Below, one piece after another: positions 11,669 through 23,996 of a stretch of DNA of 64,000 bases. Source of the DNA: Rhynchospora pubera (Eukaryota; Streptophyta; Magnoliopsida; Poales; Cyperaceae); NCBI GenBank assembly GCA_028095005.1, contig CM051462.1:171253955-171317954 (forward strand), written 5' to 3'. Positions within the stretch are counted from its first letter, which is position 1. Every line of letters begins with the position of its first letter. The notes beneath the pieces were generated by a model. That model was not told the origin of the DNA, made no database searches, and worked only from the letters and a program-made list of their open reading frames with translations. The translations under genes were made by a program, and so were the position numbers.

Positions 11669-12030
11669 TCAACCACCCTGGTCTCCTCGGTCTCTCTGTT
11701 CATCGGCAATGGCATGGGCTCAAACTCTCCATAATCAAGGTTGGTTTCAATCATCGATCCCATGCCAGCCCCACCACATAAAAGATACAGAATGCGGCCT
11801 CTCCTTTTCTTTGGAAAACCACTGTGGTTGTAGTGGTATGATATCAGAGGTGTGTTGGAGGGAGAAAATTGGTACTCACGAATGTAGGCATAGTTGTAGT
11901 CTCTGAAGAGCTTGTACTTCTTGTTTCTCTTGAACAATAACACCTTTTGATTTATGAATTTTCTAGATAGTATCAGGGTTAATGCCTTTCTGAGTTTGTG
12001 AATTGGGTTCCTTCTTCTAGGCATCGGCAT

Positions 12031-13067
12031 TGCTCCGGCTCCTCTTTTCCCTCTCTTTCTCAATTTGAAAATGAGAAAAGGGTGCTCGTTTGAGGGGTTC
12101 AAGGGAGTAGATTTGGGTTTTTAAGGAGAGTCAATGCCACTGCAAATAAATATGTTGAATATGACGGGTGCTTGTATACCGAGAAATGAAAGAAATAGTG
12201 GGCTCATTCTCTAGAATAATGCAACAGAATTTTTTTTTTCTTTTCGCATCATGTGGTTTAAAAGTAGCTTTTTTACATTTTTTATTCTAGTTTCTTGAAA
12301 TTTTTATCATTTAGTTAATAAGAAAATTTCTTAAAAGTATTTCGAACATAAATTTTTTTGTCACACGAAAAAAATCTAATTAGACCAAGTTAACATTGTT
12401 ATAAAATATAACAATATTCCTTTTTATAATTATACAATAGATGTCAACGCACATTATTATGTGAAATACGTGAGAAAAAGAAAGTAATCGCAACTTGATA
12501 TTTTTGGCATAGTATTTAAGGTTTAATATATTGCAAGCAAAAGATTTGTAATGTTAAGCTGGATACCACTTTTGTTTCCCCTAGGATTAAATTATTATCA
12601 GGTCTACAAATTTTTTCTGTATAAACACGACTTCTTTTTTCAAATAAGATAAGAAATAAAACTGTCTATAGTGGGTGTGCCAAAACATATATATAATTTG
12701 TATAGGGAAATTGGGTTGATTAAGACCAGGTGTAGGGAGGGGCAAGTGTGTGGGGGGCGAGTAAGAGCGGGGCGGGGGAGGGCAAGATGGGACCCAAATC
12801 CCGTGTAGCGCGGGACACCGTGTAGCGCGCGTACGGGCCGTCTGATCTTGATCGGACGGTTCATTTTTTACGGGCCTATCAATCTAGGTTACATGCACGG
12901 GGCTCCCTTATCCATTGGATCTTGATCAGACGGCTACGATGTCGCGCTACACGGTGTGCCGCGCGGCACCAGATCTGAACTCGGGCAAGATGGGGTGAGA
13001 CGGGGTCTGCGCTGGAAAGTTGTTATGTTTGGGTCGGTGATTTTGTCGGGACGTCTTTTATCTTTTA
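12031..13067. other. Upstream region of the DUF761 gene
   Basis: 12031-12130 is probably the 5' leader and promoter of the split DUF761 gene. 12230-12640 is AT-rich with nothing recognisable. A palindromic MITE occupies about 12788-12985. Confidence 0.4.
12788..12985. mobile_element. GC-rich palindromic MITE, copy 2 of 3
   Basis: Both arms contain ACCGTGTAGCGCG when each is read outward to inward, and the dyad continues into CCGTCTGATC and its complement. The central block TATCAATCTAGGTTACATGC is the reverse of the block in the copies at 2312 and 28590. It is non-coding. Confidence 0.55.
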
Positions 13068-13097
13068 CTAGCAGATGCGCCCACACAATGTGTGGGC
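13068..13097 (-). other. Helitron 3' terminus 1
   Basis: A perfect 7-bp hairpin with a 5-nt loop, a 7-nt spacer, and terminal CTAG with a T flank. This is the classic Helitron 3' structure. Confidence 0.6.
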
Positions 13098-16000
13098 AAA
13101 AATTTTAACAAATTAAATAATCATCAAAACATACAAACAATAATCTATAAGATGGTTCCCAATTTACAACCTACTCATTACTGGTTGTGCCGACTACATT
13201 AAGTAGACAGATTATCCGATTACCAAAATTATATGTATATCTTACATTGTTACAGAGGCTGTACAATAAAAATTCTACAGCAAGCCCAATGAAAAATCTC
13301 ACAAGTCATCTATGTACCAAACACACAACTACACAAAATCTCTGTCTCGTGGTAGTTAAAAACCCTTAGCTGTTAGTAGGTCCCAGTTCAATCGATCACA
13401 GAATGAGATTTTTTCTTTTCACCTTTGTTTTCATCATCTTTCTTTACGGATTAAAAAAAATGGTGTTGTATCTATAAATTTTGCTTCCAGACTATTGCCG
13501 CCCTGTGAAGATGTTAGAGAAATATGTTTCATGTGTGATGAGTAATGTTGTAATTTAATTTGAAATATAACAAAAAATAAAGAACTCTTTAAAATAAAAT
13601 CATGGCGAGCAGTTCTGGTTGAAATCTGGTTTGGAAGGTAAATTTCATGCACACAAAATATCACCTCGAAAATAACAAAAAACAATTGCAAGCATCATTA
13701 AAATATGTAGGAAGCTGCCCTATAAATAAGAACCATAATAAACTACATAACCAAAGGTCGGGCCACTTCTTAAAGGATATCAACCTATTGCTTCCACATA
13801 GTCGCTCTACATGCATGCTGGAGAAAGGATGAACAATACTCCAAGAAATTAAGAGGAAACAGGTAATATTTGTAGCAATATTAAAGATACTTCTCATTTC
13901 AAAGTCGTACAATATTATGGATGATCAGGAAAAAATGCAAATAAAAGGGTTGCTCATTTTAAATACCTTGGCAGCAATAGACTCTAAAAGTATAGTGATA
14001 GTCATACGCGAGTGAAGGCATGCAGGTTTATAATGAGATAGGGTCTCATACCAGTTACAACTTAAAATGGCATATCCACATCTGGCCAGAGCTGAAATCA
14101 AACGCCCTTCTGCCCATGCCTAGTACTGAACTTGTTCTCTATTATTGGGTTTAGGATATTGTGCCTCCTAATACTTACCTGTCAACAACAATGAACAAAA
14201 ATTTGCCTCAATAAAAGATTAAAAACAGTATATGGTGCATCCTGTTTATACATCAATAAAAAAGCTTTTTACATGAATATATATCTAGGAACAAGAGAAA
14301 TATAATGTGTACTAATTTACTGTTCGAATGACATTTTTTGTTTCCGTCCCATTGACAGCAACATAGTCAATGATCATCAACTCAGTACCCTTCAGCTTAA
14401 TTTTCCTAGTTGTACCATTCAATGTGTTGTGCGTGCTATAGAAGTTGTTTCGTGGGCCAACTATCTGCCAAGCTATAATCAAAATCCATTTAGAATGTAT
14501 ACTTGGTTAAAAAACACAAAAGGGAAAACCAGTCGGTAAGAGCTATAAAATATCTGTAAAGGGTTAATTGTTTGTTAAAAATTTGTCAAAATCTATCAAA
14601 AAGTACATACTTCATTAGAATGAAAAACCTCTGTTAATTTTGACAAAAATTTGAAACAATGATAAGGATATAGCACCCGAGAAATATAAGGAAGCCTATC
14701 AGATTCATAGATGACCATTTCTTTCTGTCAAATCTCAAATGTCAACAACACTTCTTGAGAATATTTTAATTCATTTTGAAGTCCTTCCCTTTCTCACTTT
14801 CTTCACCAGATCAACTGTGTTAGTCTAGAAAAAAGTAACAAATCAATCAGAATTTAGGATAAAAAGGACAAGCAAATGAATTTCTGCGACTTCAGTAAAT
14901 GTAACTACAGACTACAGTCCCACTGATAAAAACATACAAGCATACCCCGAATCGTACCAATCTCAATGAAAATGTTCAATTTGCATGATCAACCAAACTC
15001 AAACCTGACACAACTCATTTGAGGATCAGAAAAAAATTGGAGCACAACGTCTATTAAAATATCAATATCTCTGACAAGTTAAAAATATTAATATCCAAAG
15101 CTAAAAACTGCCATTACTCCATCCATAGTTTTTGATACCAATGTTTATGTACTATTAACATGCATGACCCCATAGTACAGTTTTAAAAGCAGTATGAAGA
15201 CACAACTCTGGATGAACAATAATAAATACACATCAAATTGGATTCTGTTAACATATTTAACTGGTACCTCACCACTCCAATTTGAAGAACCTCTTCAATC
15301 AAGATTTTGCCCATATTTGTAAGTGAGATGACAACAAGTCTTTCCAAGGCTGCATCCCATGTATATTTGCCAAAATAAAATTCAATAAAACAAAAAAGAA
15401 CTTACAGGTAGCCCAAGGGGGGTATGACCACCATGCCAAGGGGACACCAAGCGAGCATCTGGGAATGCTGCAGCCAGCAATGGAGATGGTGATGGGTTTG
15501 AATTATGATGCCTTCGCTTGATAGGATATGAAACTGAGAGTTAAGTTTAAGAAAAATTTTTAGCCAATCTAACGTAAAAGCTAAAATATTAGGGAGAGGT
15601 CGGGTTGAGTAGAATAGCAAGTGAAATTGAACTGCAGTAAATATCACAAAAAATGCCTCCACTACATTACCAGATTTTATCCTGACCTTCATAAAAATGA
15701 AAACAAGAAAGAAAGTTAAGAATAAAAATTCTAACTCTGAGTAGCTTTATGCAAATTAAAGCATGCAGTTTTCATAAAACTTCCAACATTTATTACACTT
15801 GCAACTAACAGCTAACATCTAAATGGGTTATTTGCATATGGCATTTGATGTTAAGAAGTCAATAATGTAACTAAAATACTGCCGAACTCTGATGAGAACA
15901 AATTACTTGCTTAACAATACTTTGACTTTCAAACCCAATATCAATCCAATTTCTTTAATTTTTGCATCAATCTACATTGGTAGGAACTCAAAATGGGACG

Positions 16001-16345
16001 AAGTGTCAATATTTAATCCAAATAAGGACATGTAATCTTTATTAAATTCAACCACATATGCGAATAATGTAAGCTTGGCCATACAAACAAAATAAACAAT
16101 AATTTAACCACGTTGGAAATAAGCATGCTTCATATGACCAATTTAAAAGTATACCAGGTTCTTATTATTTGAAAAAAACGAATCCATAAAAGAAAAGAAG
16201 GATCATAAACTAACCTACAATTGGTTCGCCGTTGGCAGTAGCTGCACGGCACACTAATTTTGCTCCATCTCTTATAGTGTTTGGACCTTATCCTGGGTAC
16301 TCAACGGCCCCGACAGCGGCCTTTCTGCAGCCGTTGTATTATAAC
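13068..16345 (-). mobile_element. Probable Helitron with exon-like islands
   Basis: The 3' end on the minus strand is clear: a 7-bp stem GCCCACA/TGTGGGC (13079-13097), 7 nt, then CTAG (13071-13068) followed by T. The 5' end is an inference. The string TATAATACAACGG (16343-16331 on the minus strand) also occurs at the presumed 5' end of the next Helitron. Inside, several minus-strand islands look like exons. The best is 16270-16208 (RDGAKLVCRAATANGEPIVG, followed by a GT donor). Others lie at 15540-15410, 15390-15270 and 14470-14310. I cannot name the source gene. No RepHel protein is present, so the element is non-autonomous. Confidence 0.45.
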
Positions 16346-17170
16346 GCAGTTGAACCAGGTGAATTCTGACAAAGTGGAATAAGCTACCTCGCTATCTGGC
16401 ATAGCATCATCTGGTCTCCAACATGCTAGATCTTAAGCCTGACTTACAATATCAAGGAAAATTAGGTCTTAGACAAACCCTTCTGACGGTGGCACAGTTT
16501 CAGCAGGCTTGGATTCGGATTCCTTTGCTTCTTCTCCAGATTATGCTTTCTTAGTTTTTGATTTCCAAAATAGTGCTCCACTTGCCTTTCTTTCAGGCTA
16601 TCTTATCGCCTGCCTGTCTTCCAAATCAACAATCTCAGAAATCTTATACAGGGAGGGTTTTTTTGACGGAGGTCAGTCTAGCTTAAAAAAGACTTACTAC
16701 TAAGATACTGAAAAAAGAGCTTTTTCTCGGGCATACCCTTGCTGTCTCTAAGCCAAGTTACTACTTTATTGCTTAGAAATCAAAGACAAAAAGTAAATAA
16801 ATGTAAACAAAAAGGTATGGCTATACCATTACGTAAACCCCCTCACTCGTTGCTCGGGCATATTGAATTCTTGCTTTCGGACTGGTTAGAGACCTGACTG
16901 ACTTACTGCTCTGCTAGTGTGGAATTCGCCGCTTCTATGAGATATTCTCCTTCGTCGCACCCGAATTTTCTCCCTGATAGAAGATACCATGAATGCCGTC
17001 AGGTCCTGGTGCCTTGTAAGCACCATGTGAGAATAAAAAAAGACACCAAATTAAACAATAAACTAATTATTGGGTAGTAAGAGCAATCAAAACTATTGAA
17101 AGGTGCAGATAAAATATTTAAATTTGCTCCGATCTGTGTTAAAAAAAAAAGGAAAAGTGAAGAAGAACCA
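16346..17170. other. GC-richer segment, possibly of organellar origin
   Basis: About 16350-17030 has a different texture from its AT-rich surroundings: more even base use, with strings such as GGAATTCGCCGCTTCTATGA. It has no long open frame. The style resembles plant mitochondrial DNA inserted in the nucleus, but I recognise no organellar gene, so this is only a suspicion. Confidence 0.2.
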
Positions 17171-17199
17171 CAAAATGTCAGATATCGGAAGGCCTACCT

Positions 17200-17382
17200 G
17201 AGTTGCAAATGTTAGGTTTCGCTGAAAGGGGAAGGAGGAGTGACATGGAGGATGCATCCGAGGTGTGGTGAAGGAGCGGCGGCCAAAACCCTAGACTCGA
17301 CAGGCGGGGCGAGCAGGGCTGCTGGGATTCGCAGCAGTCTCGCAGAGATAGAGAGACGGCTCGTGGCGGTGCTAAGAGGCAT
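17200..17382 (-). CDS. Candidate first exon with mitochondrial-type presequence
   Basis: A minus-strand ATG at 17382-17380 opens MPLSTATSRLSISARLLR and continues through Ala/Pro-rich sequence. This is Arg-, Ser- and Leu-rich without acidic residues at the start, as in mitochondrial presequences. A potential donor (CAG|GTAGG) lies at about 17200, but this frame meets a stop just before it, so either the true donor is earlier or the exon is damaged. The exon-like islands further down the minus strand (16270 to 14310) could belong to the same gene, which would then have been invaded by or captured in the Helitron. No homologue is recognised. Confidence 0.25.
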
Positions 17383-17959
17383 ACATCGTTTTCTGAGAGG
17401 TGACTTGGTCGGAGAGAAGCGAGAAGCAACACAATCTAGGGTTTTCTTTCAATTGGATTGGGTCCAGATGGGGAGAGATCGTGAGAGAATTTATGTAAAA
17501 TCTATATTTGGTTCAGAGATACGCGGCAGCTCTTTCTATTTTTGTGAAATTTGGAGGAGAGAAAAACTTTCCGTAGACGGCGACCTTCCATGCTCGTGGC
17601 TGTGCTTGGAGGGCACATCGCACAAAGATTGCTTTTCTTGGGAGAGTTTTGAATCAGAAAAGAAGAGAGGGGAAAGGAGGTGCTGCGCTTCTTGGCTGTG
17701 CTTGGAGCAGCGAAAAAAATAAAACAATTTCAGCGCAAAAACAGAATCGAACTCGCGTGTTTTAGAAGCGAAACACAGAGACATACCATCCAGCGACTTG
17801 ACTTATTTGTGTGTAGAGTCGACTCCTTTATAGAAATAGCAATCCAAACCGTACACCATATTGATCAATGGTTTATAATGATGCTAACAAAATTATTTGG
17901 ACCCCTTTGTATGAAAAATGCTGACCTTGCTAAGGATGCTTTATAAGTAGTAGAGATAT

Positions 17960-19893
17960 ATGCCACCAATCAATTTCCATTTTCAAACTTTCGAATCAAT
18001 TAGCCGTTGTCCCGCTGGTCCGGTCGGGTCCGACCAGGTTCAGCCTCGTTCATTCAATTGTTCCAGTCCACTGTCCAAGCTCTAGTCGCCCCTCCATTCA
18101 ATTGTTAAGTGAAGGGCCCAACAGCGAATGGCAACGATCATATATCTGATAGAATCCGATGCACCAAACTGACAAAAACCAGACGCTACTCGGTCAACAC
18201 ATCTCATTTTTAATAGCTTCTAGTATGCAATTTTCCAAAAATAAAATAAAATACAATGCGATAAATATAAGAAAATTTAATATGCACTATAGTGCATAGA
18301 ATTTTCGCGTCCAAAAATTTTGGAATGTTGTAGTGCATATAGTGTGTGGCATATTTTAAAAAATTTTGTAAATAGTATAGTACATATAGTGTGTGGCATA
18401 TTTTAAAACATTCCAAAATTTTGTAAATAGTATAACACTCCAAAAATTTTTCGAATTTTTTGCATAAGAAAGTTCATATAGTGCATATAGTAGTACAAAA
18501 ATTATGCGATAAATATAAGAAAATGTGTGGCATTATAGTGCATATAGTGCATATTAAACATAGAGATGTTCCAGGTGTTCCAGTACTATTTTTTTCGATT
18601 TTTTTAAAATATGCAAATTTTGGAATGTTATACTATTTACAACATTCCAAAAATGGCATGTTTAAAAAAAATTTGAAAAAATAGTAATAAAATCTAAAAA
18701 ATTGTAAAATTTGGTTTGCTATGAGATTTCAATATATAGATTAGATTGGTTAAATTAGATTTGTTAATTTATAAAAATATTTTCGAAAAAATCCGCAGTG
18801 TATAGAAAGTAGTGCATATTAAACTTTCTCGTAATATATTGGTTGACGGTTGTTGACATTTAATAATTATACATATGACCTATGTCTCTTTACCCCCATC
18901 AACAGTACGCTCTCTCATGCTCTCAATTCTCAGATCATGTGAGCATCTCTTCAATATTGGTTTATCAAAACATTTTATTTCCGGTACCTCAAACACTTTT
19001 ATGGCATCATAATTGCACTGGCCAAATTCTAAAATACACCTTCCAGGACCACTTTTCTTTTGCCATTAACCATAAGGTCCATAACATTTCAGTTTTCAGT
19101 TTTGGCCCTTGGCCTTACTGACTCTCATCCTACCACTACTAACCTCCTTTACCATAGCTTGGCAACAGTTACACTTCATCTCAAGCCATATCCACTGACA
19201 AGCCAGCTGCTTGATCGCAGTGGCATGGGGGCATGGGGCACCTGGAACATACGTTACAAGCTCACTTAATTTACAGCCTAGCTCACAAAATCTCATCCAT
19301 CCCCAAACCATTCTTTCACTTCAATTTGGAACTTCAAAATTCCAAATTTTCTTGTGCCAGATGTATCAAAATAAAATTACTACAATCGACTCAGAATCTG
19401 CCTCTGATATGCTCAATTCTTGTACTACTTCTGTTTCTGCTCTTCTGAATAATAATATTACTGTCATTAAAACAGTTTCTGTTGAAAGATCTTTGCCATT
19501 CATGATATATATTCTCCATAAAAAATCTTCAATACCCTCCACCTCTCTTGGTTGGAAGAGCTTGGCCATTCATGATTCAATATAGAAATCATCACAATGT
19601 GTATTCGCTGACCTCCAATTTATCATAAAGAAAAGGGTATATTTGAATTAGAATCTAAAATTCTCATCTTTCTTTTTAAAATAATTCATGCTTGAAACAT
19701 TTTATTATTCATTCATTCTACATCATCTACAGAACACAAAGCATGATGAGTTCAGATTCAAGCATCTAAAAAACTCCTTTATTCATCTAAACCAAAATAC
19801 AGCTCCCAGGAAATTCACATTTTTCTTCTCAACAAATGCAAAAACGCTGGACATGCCCAATTCAGAACTCTACACATCACTACAAAGTCAAGT
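17960..19893. other. Intergenic region downstream of pGlcT with a MITE
   Basis: No gene is supported. A MITE with TTTAATATGCACTA ends occupies about 18270-18832. 18840-19893 is unremarkable; its last part is the 3' UTR side of pGlcT. Confidence 0.5.
18270..18832. mobile_element. AT-rich MITE with TTTAATATGCACTA ends
   Basis: The left end reads GAAAATTTAATATGCACTA. The right end on the other strand reads GAGAAAGTTTAATATGCACTA up to a one-base indel. Internal copies of GTGCATATAGTG are repeated several times. The right third shares the block GCTATGAGATTTCAATATAT with the MITE at 37414-37829, so the two families are related or exchanged sequence. Confidence 0.5.
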
Positions 19894-22800
19894 TTAAGAA
19901 CTAAGAGCTCGCTCAATCTCTTCTAGCGACCGGCCCTTTGTCTCCACCACATTTCCAAGTATATACAGAACTGCCAGAACACAAACTGAGCTGAATCCCA
20001 AATAAACAGCACTGATACCAAATTTGTTAACCACGCTCAGGAAGTACAGCCCAATTACAAAATTGGACACCTAGGATAGGATTAAAAATACCAAGTCAGC
20101 ATACAAGAAAATGAGTTATGAAGACAATTGAAAGGAAAATAAGGATAATCAAGCATACCCAATGCATGCCGAGAGATAAAGAAACAGCCTTAGCCCTAAT
20201 TCTGGAAGCAAAAATCTCAGGGAGGAGAAGTGCTGGTACAGGACCTGCTCCTAGAGAAAATGATAACACATACCTGTAGAAAGAGTATATTATATTTCAA
20301 AATCTAATGGGGTTATTTATGTAATTGAGAATCTTCAACAAAAATATTGTGCACTTACAGTACTGTCCCAGCTACAGCAAGTGTGCCGGCATAAGGTGCA
20401 AGTGCCTTCCAAGAGGCTGACAATGAGAGTAGCAACATTGAAGCGGCCTTTAAAGAATTAAAGTTGCACATTAACTCCATAGAAATATAACAATTATACG
20501 GAGCAAAAGCATAACTGAAGTATGGATATAAGATCTTATCTATCATAAACATGCAAGTACCATTCCAGTGAAGCTTGTAACAAGAAGGCTTTTTCTTCCT
20601 TTCTTATCCATCAGAGATGATGCAATGGCAGTTCCTGAAATAAGACATGTAAAATTGTTACATAAGAAAAGAAGAGATGAAATAGCCTACATAAAGGTCA
20701 AAGAGTCGAAAGAGTTTACAAACCAAAAACATTGGCTGCCCCAACAAGAGCACTGGCTGCAACATCAGATGTAATTCCTGCCTTACGGAATACAGAAGTG
20801 GAATAGTACACCACGGCATTTATACCAGCAAGTTGTTGGAAAAGGAATAATGCTGCCCCCACACTAACCACTGCAAGTTTAAAGAAATAAAGAGAAACTC
20901 TAGGTTTATAAATTAGAACTTTTCAAATTACAGGTATCTCGAATACAATCTTTGCACGAATCCTATAAAAACTAGGAAACATTTCATGTGCACCTTCCAC
21001 CCCCTCCCCCAACAAATACACACACATATACACAAAATACATTGAATGTCCAATTCTCCCCTCCAAAATTCCATTAAAATGGAAGCAGACTATTCTCCCC
21101 TCCAAAATCCCATTAAAATGGAAGCAGACTATTCTTTTAAAGACATAGTGGTATTTTGAGTATTTTTATTAAAAGGATGGACATCTCCTACATTTCTCAT
21201 CTTGTAGGGTGGAATTAGTACCACACTATCACAATTGTCCTCACATTTGCTATTTCAAGTATGCTCCAATCCTATCTTTTATTTTGAAAATAATTATATT
21301 TTCCATTTGAAATTGGTCTATGACACTGAAGAAAAAATATTGTACTAATAAATGAAACTAAAGCTGATATTGACACTGACTAAGAGAAAGTGTACCTTTC
21401 CAGTAGCGTTTGCTAAAAAGATCAAGCCAGTTAGCATCGGGCTCAGTGGAGCTCACACTTCCAGCTTTCAACTCAAGCATAATCTCAGCAACCTTCTCTT
21501 TTCCATACAACCTTTTTATGGCTGTTTCTGCCTCAGTAATCTTCCCTTGCTTCATTCACCAAAGGAAAAAAAAGGAAACATAAAATCAGTTTCCCGAGAA
21601 GTTTATGCGAGAGTGGTAAACTGAAACCCTCAAAAATTAATAATCTCTAAATACCAGTGTTGGGTATTCTGGTAACCATGGGGTTTTAGAAGACACAATA
21701 ACCAGATTCTATGAGGGACTGTTTTCAAACAATAGATCAAATGAAGAGAAAACCTGAAAGAGCCAGCGGGGGCTCTCCGGAGAGAAAAGCATCCCTAGTG
21801 CCAACAAGATAGAAGGAATCACTGCAATCCCAAACATACTCCTCCACCTGATTACAAAGAAATCTCATTGTGCATTAAGAAAACAAATTGAGATATTTAT
21901 TTCAATGGTTTCCAAATTATGCACGAGTTTCAAAAAGGAACAGAAATGTACCAGGCAGGATTTCCAGCCAAAGGCAAGCCAGCAACTAAAGCAACAAGAA
22001 TACCAATGCAAATAAAGAGTTGATTGATTGAACCAAGTGCACCACGAATTTCAGTAGGTGAAATCTAAGACAATGAACACACACTTATTTAGATGACATA
22101 TAATGAATGCTATATATACAACCTTTCATATCTAAGAGTCTAACCTCAGAAATGTAAAGTGGCACAAGAGCCGAAGAAATCCCAATTCCAACACCAGCAA
22201 GTAGACGGCCAATAATCATGGTACGAACATCCTGAGATGTAGCACTGCACCCAAAATAGATACGTTCAGTACCTTAAAGTGTGTGGAGCAAAGATGAACA
22301 ACATCAATTGCTGGTTTCTGTTTTATTTACCTGAGAAATGTGCCAATTGCAAGAGGAATTGAATCCAGGATAAATGTTTTAGTTCGACCAAACTTGTCAG
22401 CCAATGCACCTCCTGTAAAAGAACCTACAGTGGCCCCTGCAAGGCTTGTACTGACAATCCAACCTGAGTTTTGGGGAAAAAAATAACAAAACATATTAGA
22501 ATAAAAGAGGGATACAATTGCTCATGTACCTTTTACAACCTCATAATAGTCACATATACCCCAGAAAAAAGAAATACCCCAGAAAAAAGAAATACACCTC
22601 TTTCAGTCCCTCACAAATCATTCAAACTTTTAAAATAAAAGGACTAACAAAGCATTAAAATTTTTAAAATACATGCCACTTTCCCTTCTTTGATTAAAAC
22701 CGAAATAGACCTAAAATCTCACTAATGCTCTCAAAGGTGATTGTGTAAAGAGTATCGTAGGCAATTGGGAGGAACTGAAAGAGGTGTATTAATAAGAAAT

Positions 22801-23792
22801 TTCATCCGTGCCTCGGAAAACATAGTAAATAATTATAATTAAATATAAAAACATGCCAACAACACACATAAAAGATTAATTTTTTCACTACATGGTCATT
22901 TTTCTATTCCAATGAAGATATACTGAAATAAACCCTCCATTACTTTCTCCAGATGAACAAGCAAAGAGTATTTTAGACAAAAGGGGAGAATCTGAGAGAA
23001 ATATATTTTGTTGCAAACATGACAAGTTTAAGATGAGTTACCTTGCAAGACAGTGTTTTCAGCAATTCCAAGGTCCTTGGCAAGATACTCAAGTGCACCA
23101 TTTACCACACTATGCAATACAGAAGAAAGATTAATATTTTCTTCATGTACTTGACAGAAATGAAGTGACATTTGATCTATTTAGAGAAATATACCCAAGA
23201 TGATAGCCAAATAAAATAGCACCAAGACAAGCAACAGCAACATAAGGCAAAACACTGGCAGATGATTTCTTCTCCAGTTTACTGGAAGGTACATCCTCCA
23301 GGTCACCTAGATAAAACCCAAAAAAATTTGTTAAAGGAAAACAATGTATGCATGCATGAGTGGCATGATACATACTATTAAGGTACTGATGGCGTTTGGA
23401 TCTGTACTGATTTAGTCATGGTGGTGTCATTCTGGTAAAGAAAAAGGTACCCCTCAAATTTATTCAGGTATGGCAAGCAAAATATTTGAACATACCAGTA
23501 ACAATGAGAATCCTTGATACCTAAATAAAGCAAAGATTGTACCTGATGAGGCGTGAACTGGGATATAGCGAGCTCTGTCCCTTGATCTAAAGATGCCTTG
23601 AACATTGGCCATCTCTACTGGCCCCAACCCCAAATTGAGCTCGGAGACGACCTTTCTAGCGCCAGAACAGAAGCCTTGTCGCTCTGACATCAGAGAAACC
23701 CTCCCAATTCTTCTTGGATTCCGAATTCCAGTTGCAGTTGAAGAGGTGGAGATCGTGAGGCCTCCCTTTGACACTGCCACCACACTCTGCAT
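19894..23792 (-). CDS. pGlcT: Plastidic glucose transporter (pGlcT-type), 13 exons
   Basis: Exons on the minus strand: 23792-23543, 23306-23195, 23109-23042, 22463-22331, 22244-22145, 22064-21952, 21847-21754, 21549-21396, 20870-20724, 20634-20561, 20447-20359, 20273-20159 and 20070-19894. All have GT-AG borders and agreeing phases, giving 541 residues, close to the usual length. Residues 1-85 form a Ser/Arg-rich plastid transit peptide. The rest is a 12-helix sugar porter of the major facilitator superfamily: ADKFGR at about 165-170, PESPRWL at about 282-288, QQLAGINAVVYY at about 352-363, PEIFASRIRAKA near 463 and VVETKGRSLEEIE near the end. The family exports glucose from starch breakdown across the plastid inner envelope. 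No lesion is visible. The ATG at 23792 gives the shortest transit peptide; the frame is open further upstream. A 39-bp tandem duplication (21053-21130) lies in intron 8. A Helitron end lies 178 bp upstream of the start codon, so the promoter context is rearranged. Confidence 0.95.
21053..21130. repeat. 39-bp tandem duplication in pGlcT intron 8
   Basis: Two adjacent 39-bp copies (21053-21091, 21092-21130) begin ATTCTCCCCTCCAAAAT and end TGGAAGCAGACT, with one visible difference. Confidence 0.9.
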
Positions 23793-23970
23793 CTCGATGG
23801 CCTTTGCGTCAACCTTAATTAATATTACTGCACTGCTATTTAGACCCAAATTTTCAAAGACAGAGAAGACTTGTTTCAGAAACTGGGGCCGAGGATTTTT
23901 CTAGGATGGCGATAGAGACTTTGCCAAATCCAAGCAAAGAAAGTGTTGACTTATTTCAGATAAATAGATA

Positions 23971-23996
23971 CTAGTGGGTGTTCGCGCGTTGCGCGA
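23971..23996 (-). other. Helitron 3' terminus 2
   Basis: TCGCGC-AAC-GCGCGA hairpin on the minus strand, then 7 nt and CTAG with a T flank. Confidence 0.65.

Larger units (their letters stand above)
8768..12030 (-). pseudogene. DUF761 ('cotton fibre') gene split by an LTR retrotransposon
   Basis: The 5' part runs from an ATG at 12030 (MPMPRRRNPIHKLRKAL) down to 11669, and the 3' part from 8960 down to a stop at 8768-8770. Counting the 5-bp target duplication once, the two parts join in the same frame and make a 184-residue protein. The C-terminus carries the DUF761 signature VDGRAQRFIERFYEEIRLER, then QSLIQWKEMLQRSC. The middle is acidic (a Glu/Asp/Gly run) and the N-terminus is basic. DUF761 proteins are small plant-specific proteins of mostly unknown function. 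No stop or frameshift is visible apart from the insertion, so this was very recently an intact gene. In this haplotype the insertion replaces the C-terminal DUF761 motif with LTR-derived residues after about codon 121. Alternative upstream starts are non-ATG. Confidence 0.85.
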
